Source: Batillaria attramentaria
Lineage: Eukaryota > Mollusca > Gastropoda > Batillariidae
Direction: 5' to 3'
Assembly: GCA_018292915.2 (NCBI GenBank)
Contig: JACVVK020000202.1
Coordinates: 12,501 to 76,500 of the forward strand
DNA length: 64,000 nucleotides
Shown: positions 11,121 through 21,472 of the stretch, piece after piece
Numbering within the stretch: position 1 is the first letter of the stretch
Layout of the letters: each line of letters begins with the position of its first letter
Notes under the pieces: generated by a model
The model's database searches: none
The model's input: the letters and a program-made list of their open reading frames with translations, nothing else
What the model was told of the DNA's origin: nothing
Position numbers and translations under genes: made by a program

Positions 11121-11222
11121 ATGTCCGGCAACCACTCCAACCCTCCGTACTGGGTTTCCAACTTGGACACACAGAGCTACAATTTGTCCGGTTCTGGGGA
11201 TACGACCGTGCAACCTGGAGAG
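11121..11222 (+). CDS. D1-like dopamine receptor R1, coding exon 1
   Basis: Thirty-four codons from ATG to a GAG followed by a GTAGCT splice donor at 11223. The peptide is hydrophilic with the N-glycosylation sequons NHS (residue 4) and NLS (residue 21), as expected for the extracellular N-terminus of an aminergic receptor. The donor is phase 0 and fits the phase-0 acceptor at 21471-21472, where the reading continues with EEGYTVAEK and then helix 1. The joined protein would be 396 residues, normal for this family. The ATG sits in an AGCATGT context. The link across the 10.25-kb intron is inferred, not proven. Confidence 0.7.
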
Positions 11223-11565
11223 GTAGCTACATTTTTTTTTCTTTAATCATTTTTTTTCTTTAATCGTTTTTTAGTTCATTCTCCTCGAGCCACGACGATA
11301 GTCGTAACAGTTTGTTGACATGTTACCTCCCTTTCAAACATGTTTGCTGTCAGGTTTCCTTGGGAACCCACTAAAGGTGGTGTCAGAGTAAAGTACCGTA
11401 TCCAAGCAACACTCCCCCGCTAAATATGATAATCATTTGGTTTACATGGTGCAATGTCACCACGGAGTCCAGGCAGCTGGTGCCGTACACGTGATGGTAG
11501 CGTCAGTGCAGAAAGGTTTAAACATTATTATTATTATTATTATCTTCTTCTTGTTGTTTTGTAAG

Positions 11566-11732
11566 GGAGCCGGGGTGGTCGAATGGTAGAGCGTTGGACT
11601 TCTAATACTCGGGTCGTGAGTTCGATCCCGGCTGGGGCCAAATTTGTGCTGGCTTTTTCATCGTTGCCCCGTCTTTGATATCACCCTATGTGGTGGAAAA
11701 GGACGTTAAACCCCCAAACACCCACCCACTCC
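11566..11732 (+). mobile_element. SINE-A, near-consensus copy
   Basis: This is one of the best preserved copies. The head GGGAGCCGGGGTGGTCGAAT has an A box, the anticodon-arm equivalent reads TTGGACTTCTAATG (TCT, as in tRNA-Arg), and box B reads GAGTTCGATCCCGG. The body runs TTGTGCTGGCTTTTTCATCG to TTTGATATCACCC and the tail GGACGTTAAACCCCCAAAC. It lies in R1 intron 1. Confidence 0.95.
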
Positions 11733-11918
11733 TCTTGTTTTGTATTTCACATCTCTCTCTTCAGCGCTCATAATCCATGATCAACAGGCGTCACAGATGC
11801 CAACTTTCGTGTTGGAGCACTTGTGCCTGAGTGACTGAGTGCGCCTATATACGCTGAAACTAGTCAAACGTCATGATTCAGTAGGCTAAATGTTACACAC
11901 TGACGTGTACAGGGGGAT

Positions 11919-11965
11919 GTGGGTGGGCGTTTGGGAGTTTAACGTCCTTTCTGTCGTCTACAGGC
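11919..11965 (-). mobile_element. SINE-A 3' fragment
   Basis: Only the 3' tail is present, read on the + strand as GTGGGCGTTTGGGAGTTTAA followed by CGTCCTTTCTGTCGTCTACA. Confidence 0.55.
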
Positions 11966-12165
11966 TGTGCGAGCCTGTGAAAATTCAAATTCGCCTACTC
12001 AACGGTTGACCGTGCCACGAGCTGACTCTTTCAGTTTTATGAGTAATAATAATAATAATAACAATAACAAGAATAGTGTTCTTATGACCGTCTTTTGGTG
12101 TCATACATGTATTTTGGTTTTTATGCCACGTAAAGTATAAGGCGGGCAAACGCCCTATAATTATG

Positions 12166-12600
12166 CAGGGGCGCCGGAACCGGGGGGGCAGGGGGGCAGC
12201 TGCCCCCCTGTACCCAAGCAGGGGGGGCAAGAGTGTCTTTTTGCCCCCCCCTGGAAAATCAGGTGACTATGGCAGGAGGGGGGGCAAAGCCATGGTTTTG
12301 CCCCCCCCCCCTTTCCCCTACCTCTCCCCCTACCCCTCTTAGTGCTCTCTCCCTCATCCCACCCAACAGAGAACTTCTGTTTTTGCGGGACCGAAGGCTG
12401 TCCGCTCCTCTGATTGCCCCCCCCCCCCCCCACACTTTTCACTTTTTTCGGGCAACGTCCTGGTTCTTAAAGGTTTTTTGTCTACGCAGCATTTGATCGC
12501 CGCCGCCCCCCCCCCCCCCCCCGCTTTTCACTTTCTTCGGGCAACGTTCCCCCCTCCGAGATTCTGCCCCCCCTCCCCCCAACATCTTCCGGCGCCCCTG
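12166..12600. mobile_element. Non-autonomous DNA transposon, CAGGGGCG termini, 5-bp TSD
   Basis: The 435-bp element has perfect 14-bp terminal inverted repeats, CAGGGGCGCCGGAA at the left and TTCCGGCGCCCCTG at the right. It is flanked by the direct repeat TTATG (12161-12165 and 12601-12605). The interior is rich in C and G runs and has no ORF worth calling a transposase. The second family member at 49296-49778 has related termini and also a 5-bp duplication. Such CAGGG-type termini are common among hAT-like elements, though hAT usually makes 8-bp duplications. Confidence 0.85.
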
Positions 12601-13039
12601 TTATGTGAATAATAATAATAATAATAATACCACGTACTTAACGGCGCCTGTCCAACAAGCCTTGAGCCATTGAGGATCCGAAGTGTTCCGGACAGTCATT
12701 TCCCGTTCAAAATTTGTACCGCTTTTCCGCTATGGCCAAGAGCTACGCGACTTTTGATTCAGACAGCATCAGTTCCGGGGCGTGTCAAGGGAAAACACCT
12801 TTTCCGACAAACGTCATAGTGTCGGACCCCCAGACAGCTCACCGCCTTGCATTGGATTCTTTTACGCCCAGTGCCCATGTTGCTAAATATGTATATATCA
12901 CCGTGTACATGCCTACGCCCGTTCCCTATGGCAATACATTTGCCTTCCCTGCACAGATCGCTTTTAGATAGTCGTCTGATCCTTTAACCGCCCTCCGCCG
13001 CTCATCCACCCACTATCCCCCCCCCTCCCCACACCGCTT

Positions 13040-13046
13040 GCACACG

Positions 13047-13077
<31 letters not shown>

Positions 13078-13087
13078 CACACACATT

Positions 13088-13130
<43 letters not shown>

Positions 13131-13132
13131 CT
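13040..13132. repeat. (CA)n microsatellite, interrupted
   Basis: Two CA runs are separated by CACACACATTCTCACAC. Confidence 0.95.
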
Positions 13133-13394
13133 TTCACACACCCCATCCCCGCCCCCACTCCCCTTCCTTAGCCTGCCGTATCTATAGCATGAACTTTGGA
13201 GATGTTTGATTCGTCAGTTTGCCTGCACATTGACAAAGCCCGCCCCAGGCAGAAGGCAACCTTCAAACACACGAGCATCATATGATCCGTGTATGCTTTC
13301 ATTTCTCTTTCAACAAAAAGGTAGAATATAGTTATCTGCAATCTTTCAGCCGTGGCTTTGCCTGAAGCAGTATAGGAATGTAGGAGTATGTCAC

Positions 13395-13668
13395 AGTTCA
13401 GTTCACAGCAGTACAGTCAGGAGTATGCTGAGAGTATGTTCAGTTCGTAACAGTACAAGCAAGAGTATGCTGAGAGTATGTTCAGTTCGCAGCAGTGCAA
13501 GCGGGGGTGTGCCGAGAGTATGTTCAGTTCAGAGCAGTACAAGCGGGAGTATGCTGAGAGTATGTTCAGTTCAGAGCAGTACAAGCGGGGATATGCTGAG
13601 AGTATGTTTAGTTCAGAACAGTACAAGCGGGAGTATGCTGAGAGTACGTTCATTTCATAACAGTACAT
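13395..13668. repeat. 42-bp tandem array, six to seven units
   Basis: The unit is built from AGTATGTTCAGTTC, GAGCAGTACAAGCGG and GAGTATGCTGAG. Because 42 is divisible by three, several frames remain open, but the predicted peptides are simply repetitive and differ between frames. I regard it as non-coding. Confidence 0.9.
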
Positions 13669-13789
13669 GACGTGCGAGTCTGCTCAGTACTTAACAGTAA
13701 ATGGTAGGTAGTATGTTCATTTTACGACATCAGATATACGGAGGGGTATTTGTCAGGCCATGGCTGTACAGATAGGGGCAGCCAGTAGG

Positions 13790-13942
13790 TGGGTGGGTGG
13801 GTGGGTGAACGCCCTTCTCCACCACGTATGGGTGATATCAAAGACGGGGCAACGAGGAAAATTCCAGCACAAATATTTGGCTCCAGCCGTGATTCGAACT
13901 CACGACCCGAGCATTGAAACCTTTCGGTTATCCCGACTCCCG
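13790..13942 (-). mobile_element. SINE-A
   Basis: Minus-strand copy from GGGTGGGTGAACGCCCTTCT to GGTTATCCCGACTCCC. The head has lost about 20 bp around the anticodon-arm region (GCATTGAAACCTTTCGG). Confidence 0.88.
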
Positions 13943-14217
13943 GCCAACAGTACATGACGTAGTAGTATGCTGAGTACATAACTATAAATATTTAGAAGTA
14001 TTTCAGCTCATAGCTGTACCGGGAGGTACAATCGACGACGATTGCTCTCATCTAAAGCCGTTATTTTACAGCATGAGCATCTATCCACGTCTTTAGATTG
14101 CTGTAACTATTAGTGCAAGTCGGTTTCTGGGTGGTGAGTGGCTCCTTTTAATCTTTCTAACGGGCAGCTGACAATCCAAAGCGTTTTCTCGGTGCTATGG
14201 CGTTTTTGAATTTGAAA

Positions 14218-14322
14218 AAAAAAGGGGGGGGGGGGACAAGCAAAAACAACAACAACAACAACAACAAAAAACACACACACACACAAAAACAAAAACAAAA
14301 AACAAAAACAAAAAAACAAAAA
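14218..14322. repeat. A/C-rich simple sequence
   Basis: A G run, then CAACAACAAC, CACACACAC and CAAAAACAAAAA units in succession. No coding signal. Confidence 0.9.
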
Positions 14323-14787
14323 CACGCTGTGCTATGGCGGGGGGGAACCCGGTCATTGGCGGCAATGATTTGGAGCGATATAGATATATATATATATATC
14401 ACCGGAAAAACGCCCGTCCATTTTGTTTCACCTCCCGTGTACAGACAGGGACAGCCCGCGGGAACAGAGGGACGCGGCAGCTGGCATTTGCTTTACGTTT
14501 CTTTTCCCCCTCGTCATGATTAGACAATTATAGCTCGTCATCTTGACTATAGATACAGGCATTTGCAATCAATATTCTCATTTACGCTTTGCCATGCCCT
14601 TGAAGTTTGCCCGTCTGGAGGGAAAATGAAACCCACCTGAACGCCTATAAACGGTCTGTCAATATGTTACTCCCAGAATAACGTATCTCACAAAAGCTGT
14701 AGTTGTCTCCACGCTTATGCACACTTCGACACGACTGCATCGTAAAAAAAAAAAAAAAAAACCCAAAAAAACAATAACAAAAAATAA

Positions 14788-14829
<42 letters not shown>

Positions 14830-14835
14830 AAGGCG

Positions 14836-14940
14836 TGGATGGGTGTTTAGGAGTTTAACGTTCTTTTTACCACATAAGGGTGATATCAAAGACGGGGCAA
14901 CGAGAAAAAGGCCAGCACAAATATCTGGCCCCAGCTGGGG
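14836..14940 (-). mobile_element. SINE-A, head missing
   Basis: Minus-strand body and tail only (GATGGGTGTTTAGGAGTTTA to CTGGCCCCAGCTGG). The tRNA-like head is replaced by a G run. The element's 3' end abuts a (GA)n run at 14790-14820. Confidence 0.82.
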
Positions 14941-14979
14941 GGGGGGGGGGGGGGAGAAGCAGAAAAGTCCACGCTTGTA

Positions 14980-15968
14980 GATCGAAAGCCGTACATGTTT
15001 CTGTAACTGTCCGGGGCATATATATACAGCTCTTCCACTTCGCGTATCACGTGATACACGTGCTACCCAGGACAAGAGAGATCCCATGGATACCTGACGG
15101 ACAGCTGGCGGACATACAAACCGTTCCCCGTTGGAAAAGCTCTTGCCTGTCCGCCACGCACTTGCAAGAGCCCTGTATAGCTGTTTCACCTTGCCTATCA
15201 CATGGCGGTACACACTGTGTTCTGCTGGCCAATGACAATAGACATACCTGTCCGGGCTGCTGGCGGACAAACCAACCGAGCGCCGTAGGAAAAGCACGAC
15301 GTTTTCAGCCACACACGTTTTGATGACGTAACGTGAAACAGTCCATCACTCAGCCCGGCTGAGGATCACGACGTGCTGTTCTTTCGCGCAGCACGCAGGG
15401 CACCTCATTTCTGAGTTGGATTCTTGGGGCTGAATTCTGACCTGTACACCTGTACAACTAGTAGATTCGCCCCGGCTGAAGACAACTTTTCTGCTGGTGT
15501 GAATCTTTTGAAATATTGATCCTGACGGCGGCAGGCAAAACAGAGAGCGTTGCAGAGTCGTGTGTGTTGGCCCCCTGGCACTGTTTATGTTTGAGGCGTA
15601 ATCGCATTACTACTGCCGTGTTAAACGCGGCTATTGCAAGATTATCACGCTTCACGGAAACGGAAATTCTGTTTTTGAAGCAGTTTGCGCTTTGGGGCCC
15701 GCGCATGTCAGTAGAACGCTTGGCGGCCGCTGAGGCCCGGTACAGGGGATCGCCAGCTTTCTATTCTAATTCGTGACATCAGAAACTAGGGGAACCAAAT
15801 ACAGAGCTGGCAAAATGGTTTATTTGTCACAGGGATGCTGTTTCTGTTAGGATGCTATTGTCATAGTCGTTACTAAAGCATAGTTTTGAAGTTCGCTGGT
15901 TCTGCTGTTTCTGGCGTCGTCCGCTCCACTCCACGTTGAGCTGGCAGGAGGTGAAACAGACAAGACCA
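14980..15968. other. R1 intron sequence, unassigned
   Basis: A diverged direct repeat (15090-15146 and 15247-15297) shares GCTGGCGGACA and GGAAAAGC about 155 bp apart. Short open frames at 14880-15323 and 15516-15776 show no domain and are not called as genes. Confidence 0.45.
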
Positions 15969-16370
15969 GGCTCCGCATGTAGAAGTCGAGGTTAGGGATT
16001 TTATCCCCGGGTTAGAGTCTAACCTCGAGAAAAACTAGCTCTAGGGTTAAAGTTTCTGGGGTTTTTTTTTTTTTTTTTGTTTGTTTTTGTTTTTTGGGGG
16101 GTTTTTTTTTTTGGTTGTTTTTGGGTTTTTTTTAAATCAGGAAGCGGGTCCATTCCAGCAAGATGCCTAAGCCGTTATAGAAGGATTTATTTCTGCCTTT
16201 CTTCGCCTCCTGTTGTATATAGTTTTGTTTTGTTTGTTGTTGTTGGTTTTATGGGTTTTTTTTGTTTTTGTTTTTTGTTTGTTTTGTTCTGTTTTGTTTT
16301 GTTTTGTCCTGGTCTGGGTTAGGCCCGTAGCCGTGGGTTAAGTTAACCTCGACTTTTAAATTCGGGCCCA
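15969..16370 (+). mobile_element. MITE M1, copy 1
   Basis: Left end CCGCATGTAGAAGTCGAGG and right end CCTCGACTTTTAAATTCGGG are inverted repeats. The interior shares TTAGAGTCTAACCTCGA, AACTAGCTCTAGGGTTAAA, GAAGCGGGTCCATTCCAGC and GGCCCGTAGCCGTGGGTTAA with the copies at 20317-20610 and 33901-34180. Long T and TTTTG runs have expanded in this copy. There is no transposase. Confidence 0.82.
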
Positions 16371-16498
16371 GAGATACTCGCGTTAAGAACTGCCTTAATT
16401 CAGTTATAGACAACGTTTCAAGTTTGTATCTCTGCATTAGATTTTGCTTTATTTTTTTTGCCCAGCGTGGCCAAACAGCCAGCACACAGGCTGATTCG

Positions 16499-16645
16499 CA
16501 CCACGTGATTGTAATCTGCTCATGTCCAGTGTGTGAGAGAATGCGTGTGATTCACGTGAGCGTGCGTGTTGGATTTAGCTCGCCGCGATTTGAGCCTAAC
16601 ATTTGGGATAAAGCGAGTATGTTAATGAGATTATTATTGTTATTA

Positions 16646-16650
<5 letters not shown>
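16499..16650 (+). mobile_element. ATT-tailed retroelement 3' end, copy 2
   Basis: Plus-strand copy beginning CACCACGTGATTGTAATCTG and ending in a TTATTATTGTTATTATTATT tail that runs on into a (TGAT)n microsatellite (16651-16697). The GGGTAAAGCG block is mutated to GGGATAAAGCG. Confidence 0.8.
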
Positions 16651-16697
<47 letters not shown>

Positions 16698-17011
16698 AGC
16701 CCAGAATTGTTGGAATATGGACTTTAAGCGACAGTGCCTTACACTGTGCTTCGCTTCCCCTTTCAGCGTAATCCGATAAACCTAAGCATGCGTGACTGGT
16801 GTAAATCATTCATACTGTTTACCCGTGTGGAGCTGGAAGGCGCCACGTCATAGCAGGTCACTTCGATCCAGCCAATTCTTCTTCGGTTTAAATTTTCAAA
16901 GTGGAGACAGGTACGGAGACACCCACAATACTTTTAAGGCTCCCCGCTGGACACTTATAGGCATCACAAAAGACAGCCTTTGTTTGGGAGCAACTGTGCT
17001 TGTGAGCTCGC

Positions 17012-17397
17012 TTAAGGCGATGTCACACGGAAAACATGTTTTCCTAAAACATGTTTTATAAAACATGTTTTGAAAGGCAAAACGCCCGAAACATGCTTTC
17101 CGAAACAATACATGACACACGTGAAAACATGTTTTGCTCCGGTCTTCTTCGCCATGTTGACTGAGCGGATACGGGAAGGTGTCACTTGACAATTCGCACG
17201 GCGGCTTTCATTGGTTGAAACACAAAACATGTTTTCGGATTTTAGGGCAGGCTCTAAAACTGAAAACACGATCAAAACATGTTTTGAAAACATTGTTGTG
17301 AAGTATGTCACGCGACAAAACACGTTGTTTCGCAGCAAAACATCTGAAAACAATGTTTTCAAGTGTTTTTGCCCTCTCGTGTGACATGGCCATTACA
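17012..17397. mobile_element. Candidate TIR element rich in AAACATGTTTT palindromes
   Basis: The ends are inverted repeats: GGCGATGTCACACGG at 17016 and CGTGTGACATGGCC near 17379-17392. The interior has at least six exact or near copies of the palindrome AAAACATGTTTT (17034, 17048, 17062, 17122, 17224, 17275). TTAA precedes the left end; ATTA follows the right end, so a duplication is not clear. No coding sequence is present. Confidence 0.65.
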
Positions 17398-17412
17398 CGT
17401 TCGAAACAGAGT

Positions 17413-17448
17413 TAAAGGTCTGCAAATCTGTACAAAAAGCCGCAAATC

Positions 17449-17501
<53 letters not shown>

Positions 17502-17830
17502 CTGCGACTCATGCAGCTGTGCATAATGCAGGCAAATTTGTCACAGCTACAAAGTTTTCAGCGTCCCTGAAACCTCTATAAAAGCCAAGGGCAAGTGTGA
17601 TTTCACAGCTCAGTTTGCGTTTTGACATTGAGCGAGAAAGATCGCAGTGGCTAGTCTTCTCGTGCAGCACGCGACACCCGCTCGACAGTGTGGCGATGTA
17701 TCTCGCTCACTGACCAAAAACAGAATGAAGTCACCGCAAACTCACGCTTCTGGTCTTATAAGGGTCTCCTCTGCAACTGTGACAGAGTTGCCTGCATTAT
17801 GCACAGTCTCGGGAGTCGCAGTTTAAAAGC

Positions 17831-17893
<63 letters not shown>

Positions 17894-17935
17894 TGTTTGC
17901 GGCTTTTTACTGAGATTGCAGATCTTTGCAGAGCT
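17413..17935. mobile_element. Foldback element F1 with mirrored microsatellites
   Basis: Left arm 17416-17570 and right arm 17770-17935 are inverted copies. Left landmarks: TCTGCAAATCTG, AAAAAGCCGCAAA, (GT)n, AAACTGCGACTC, CTGTGCATAATGCAGGCAA. Right landmarks are the reverse complements in reverse order, with (CA)n in the matching place. The core (17575-17770) matches 8369-8645. The right-arm (CA)n (17831-17889) pairs with the left-arm (GT)n (17451-17497). Confidence 0.8.
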
Positions 17936-18044
17936 CTGAGTGCAACATACTGACGTTCACTGTCTGCGCGGGCGACTGAGGACACGTGCAATGGTCCCGC
18001 GAAGCTGTCCTAGTCGGCTGTGTGACAAGGTTGTGTAGGGGTGC

Positions 18045-18227
18045 GTGGGGGTTTGGGGGTTTAACATCCTTTTTCTCCACACGTGACAAGGGCGATACGT
18101 CAAAGACGGGATAAGGAGGAAAAAAAAAAAAAAAAAAGCCAGCACAAATATTTGGCCCCAGCCGGCATGCGAATTCACGACCCGAGCATTGAAAGTCCAA
18201 CGCTCTACCATTTGACTATCCTTCCTC
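18045..18227 (-). mobile_element. SINE-A with A-run insertion
   Basis: Full-length minus-strand copy. The body contains an 18-base A run (18120-18137) after GGATAAGGAGG, absent from other copies. Box B reads GCGAATTCACGACCCGAGC on the + strand. Confidence 0.88.
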
Positions 18228-18296
18228 CACAACAAGACTGTAGTAGAAACTGTGTTTAAAAAAAAAAAGAAAAACGAACAAACTAAAAACAAACAG

Positions 18297-18309
18297 CACC
18301 ACCACCACC

Positions 18310-18368
<59 letters not shown>

Positions 18369-18369
18369 C
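18297..18369. repeat. (CAC)n/(CAA)n trinucleotide repeat
   Basis: About nine CAC units followed by about fifteen CAA units. Confidence 0.95.
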
Positions 18370-18603
18370 GATAAAGTTTGAAAATTCAAATAACATATCG
18401 TGTGACAGGGTTTTCCAGTCAGCTCAGGGTGTCTGGCTTTGAAGCTTAGTGTACGTTTTTTCTTCAGCGAGCGAATATCCTCACATTTTTTTTTTAAGTC
18501 TCACAAAGCCCGAAAACAGCACAATGGGCGCGGCGCCGTTGCTTTTGTAATCGAAGGTCAGGCATTCGTTCGACACTTCCGTACAAGTTTCAGGTGGAAT
18601 AAA

Positions 18604-18990
18604 AAAATCTGTCTGTCTGTCTGCCTGTCTGTCTGTCTGTCTGTCTGTCTGTCCTCTCTCTCTCTCTCTCTTGCAGTCACAACTGGAAACAATAGTCAGA
18701 AGTTTTTTGCTGTAAAACTTAAAACAACAAAATTACCCCCCCCCCCCCGTCCACCCCACCCCCTCAAAACAACAACAAACAAACCAACAACACCCCCCCC
18801 CCCAAAAAAAAAAAGAAAAAAAGAAAAAAAAGCAGCAACCCCCCCCCCCCCCAAAAAAAACAAAAACAAAAAAAAAAAAAAACCCGAAAACTAAAAAACA
18901 AAAAAACAAAAACAAACAAACAAACAAACAAACAAAAACCAGACAAACGAACAAACAAATACAAACATACAAGAACAAAACAACCAACAA
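18604..18990. repeat. Simple-sequence block: (CTGT)n, (CT)n, poly-C, A-rich
   Basis: (CTGT)n at 18608-18652 and (CT)n at 18655-18671, then alternating C runs and A runs from 18735, grading into (CAAA)n to 18990. Open frames through it encode only low-complexity peptides and are rejected. Confidence 0.93.
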
Positions 18991-19385
18991 CTAAAGAAAT
19001 GACCAAAAAGCATATTAGCCAGTTCTGTTTTTGTTTGGTTTTGTTTATACTTGTTTTTTTTTCAATCTTTTCGCTCAAGCGTACGTCGCGGCCTGCAAAC
19101 GCCAGGCATACGACCGGGACGCGCTAAATACGCCTCCGTTCTTCACCGGCCTCCCCCCTCCCCGCGACCTCAAACGCCGCCTCCCCCCTCCCTCTCCCGC
19201 ACCCTCCCCCCTCGCACCCCTCCCCCCCACCCCCACCTGCCTCCTTCATCTTCACCCCTTCATCGTCATATAAATTTTTTTTACAGGCTTAGTTACGGCC
19301 ACCACTATCCCCTCTTGGTCGTTCCTGTTCTTGCTTTCCTTTTCTATCGAGTATCCTGGCTCAGTGGATCCCCCCCCCTCCCCCG

Positions 19386-19387
<2 letters not shown>

Positions 19388-19448
<61 letters not shown>
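19388..19448. repeat. (CA)n microsatellite
   Basis: About 30 CA units. The flanks repeat a phrase (GGCCACCACTRTCCCCT, GGTCGTTCCTGTTCTTGC) at 19298-19335 and again at 19524-19562, so the microsatellite sits within a local duplication of about 225 bp. Confidence 0.9.
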
Positions 19449-19449
<1 letters not shown>

Positions 19450-19979
19450 CCCCTTCATCTTCCTCACTTTTCAATCAATATATAAAATTTTTCACAGGTT
19501 TAGAGTTGATATATATATATATCGGCCACCACTGTCCCCTGTTGGTCGTTCCTGTTCTTGCTTTCCTTTCCTCTCGAGCTTCCTGGCTGAGTGGAAGCGT
19601 GCGCTTGAAGTGTGATAAGCCGCGAGGAGAAGAACAGATCCAGACACATCCCTCTCCTGTTTTTTTTTTTTTTTTTTTTTGGGGGGGGGGGGGTGTTGTT
19701 GTTGGATTTTTTTTGAAGGGGTAATTTGTCGACTTCGATGGTTTCAGTGTCCTATGGCTCAGCTGTTTTGTGGAAATTACACATTGATTTCAAGGCTCAG
19801 GAAGAGAATTTCGACATACTCATGTTTACTGACATGGCAACCTGCGGAAATTTAAAAAAAAATAAAAAATAATTGCCCCGTGACTGCGAGTGCAAAAACT
19901 GGAGTGTACGGATGACCGTTAGAACTGAGTTAGTGTTGGAATTTTCAAACTGTTAAAGGTGAATCTTCCGACATATGTA

Positions 19980-20166
19980 GGATCACAGATCGTTCTGAGC
20001 TGATTTGGTGGTGTCTAAAGCCGTACCACTTAGACGCCTGATATCGCACTACTTAGACGCCTGCTATCGCACTACTTAGACGCCTAATATTGCACTACTT
20101 AGACACCTGATATCGCACTATTTAGACATCTGATATCGCACTACTTTAGACGCCTGATATCGCACT
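19980..20166 (+). repeat. Dispersed repeat X with internal 23-bp tandem array
   Basis: The head GATCACAGATCGTTCTGAGC plus TGRTTTGGTGGTGTCTAA is shared with 55830-55895 and 62778-62835. Here the end is expanded into about six 23-bp units around CACTACTTAGACGCCTGATA followed by TCG. Confidence 0.75.
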
Positions 20167-20194
20167 CCTGTCATTTCCTATCATGTGGAATGCT

Positions 20195-20316
20195 TGGGCG
20201 GTGAATTTGAATCAGACTCGGCTCGGAGCCACATATGCGTGCTGGAATTTTTTTTTTTTTTTTTAACCTCACTGCCCCGTCTTTGATATCACTCGTATGT
20301 AAAGGAGAAAAATAAA
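20195..20316 (+). mobile_element. SINE-A 5' part, split by MITE M1
   Basis: A degraded plus-strand head and body (GCTTGGGCGGTGAATTTGAA, GTGCTGGAATTTT, TGCCCCGTCTTTGATATCAC, TCGTATGTAAAGGAGAAAAA). The element resumes at 20611 with GAGCGTTAAATCCGAAAACA and ends near 20650, so MITE M1 inserted between the two halves. Confidence 0.75.
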
Positions 20317-20610
20317 GGGACCCGTATGTAATAGTCGATGTTAGGGCTTTTAGCCCTGGGTTAGAGTCTAACCTCGAACTAAACTAGCTCTAGGGTTAAA
20401 TTTTCTGTTGTTTTTTTTTGTTTTAAATCAAGAAGCGGGCCTATTCCAGCAAGGTGGCTAAGCTAAGCAAGGTGGTTATAGAAGGATTTTTTCTTCCTTT
20501 CTTCGCTTCCTTTTTTTAATATTTAATTTTGCTGTTTGGTTTCTTTTGTCCTAGTCTGGGTTAGGCCCGTAGCCGTGGGTTAAATTAACCTCGACTTTTA
20601 CATACGGGCC
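20317..20610 (+). mobile_element. MITE M1, copy 2, nested in a SINE-A
   Basis: Termini GGGACCCGTATGTAATAGTC and GACTTTTACATACGGGCC are inverted. The interior landmarks are those of copies 1 and 3. It is 294 bp, close to the 280 bp of copy 3, and lacks the T-run expansions of copy 1. Confidence 0.85.
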
Positions 20611-20650
20611 AAGAGCGTTAAATCCGAAAACACCCGACCAACCACCCTCC
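20611..20650 (+). mobile_element. SINE-A 3' tail, continuation after MITE
   Basis: GAGCGTTAAATCCGAAAACACCCGACCAACCACCC corresponds to the family tail GGACGTTAAACCCCCAAACA plus CCCACCC. Confidence 0.65.
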
Positions 20651-21472
20651 TGTCATGAGGCAACCACCTCCACAGTAGTTTTTACAGCTATACCCGTTTC
20701 GTGCGAGACAGACAGGCTCGACGGAGTGCCTTATGTGAATCTGATGGGGTGGTGTACACTACAGTGAGTTTGTTTGCCGGGTGGTTGTCGCACACTTAGC
20801 AGTAGAAGTACTGCAGGTCATAACGGTCCTCCACTTTTGATTCGATAATCCCCCTGAATCATTTAGATACCGGTAACGGTCCTACTTGTCAGGGCTTCTG
20901 TAGTTTACGTTTGTACTTACATGTCTGTGTCTGCAGTAGTGATCTCTGTACAGTGTGTATTTCTAGTGTGTATTCTCCGTGGCTGGTCGTTACTGGCTCG
21001 GTTATTTGCTCCGTCTGGTGTAGACAGCTGATGCATGTATTTACGTACTACATGTATTCATGAGGCCGATATAACCACTGTCGCATGACATGTTGATGAC
21101 GACGTACCTTGTCGCCTAAAACATCAAAATATGCGACGCACCCTGTCGAGACTGACCCGGCACGTGTATTTCCAAATCTTTTATTAACAGTGACCATACT
21201 GATTTCCTGACAAAACCCTCTCAATATAGAGCTACAACACTCTCGTTCAGTGTGTTAGCCGCGTCGTTGGGTACTCTTCTGTTGTCTCAGTGCCAGTATT
21301 TGAGATGCTCTGCAGATGTCTAAATGTGGTGTAGTGTTAGACACCACGAAACCAGGTCAGCGATCATAAACAGTCAAAAAGATTTGGCCTTTGGTAACAA
21401 CGAAAATAACAAGTACAAACATGGCGCCTATCCACTGATATAGTTATGTCAACTTTTCAATGATCGTTTCAG
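20651..21472. other. End of R1 intron 1, unassigned, with splice acceptor
   Basis: No repeat or coding sequence is recognised. The acceptor is ATCGTTTCAG ending at 21472. Confidence 0.55.

Noticed and set aside
11566..11640. Possible functional tRNA-Arg(UCU) gene
   Set aside because: The acceptor ends do not pair as in a true tRNA, the sequence continues into a fixed 90-bp body and the same unit recurs about 25 times. It is a SINE head.
14659..15312. A 217-codon minus-strand open frame
   Set aside because: It passes through a SINE-A body, a G run and a (GA)n run and contains no domain.
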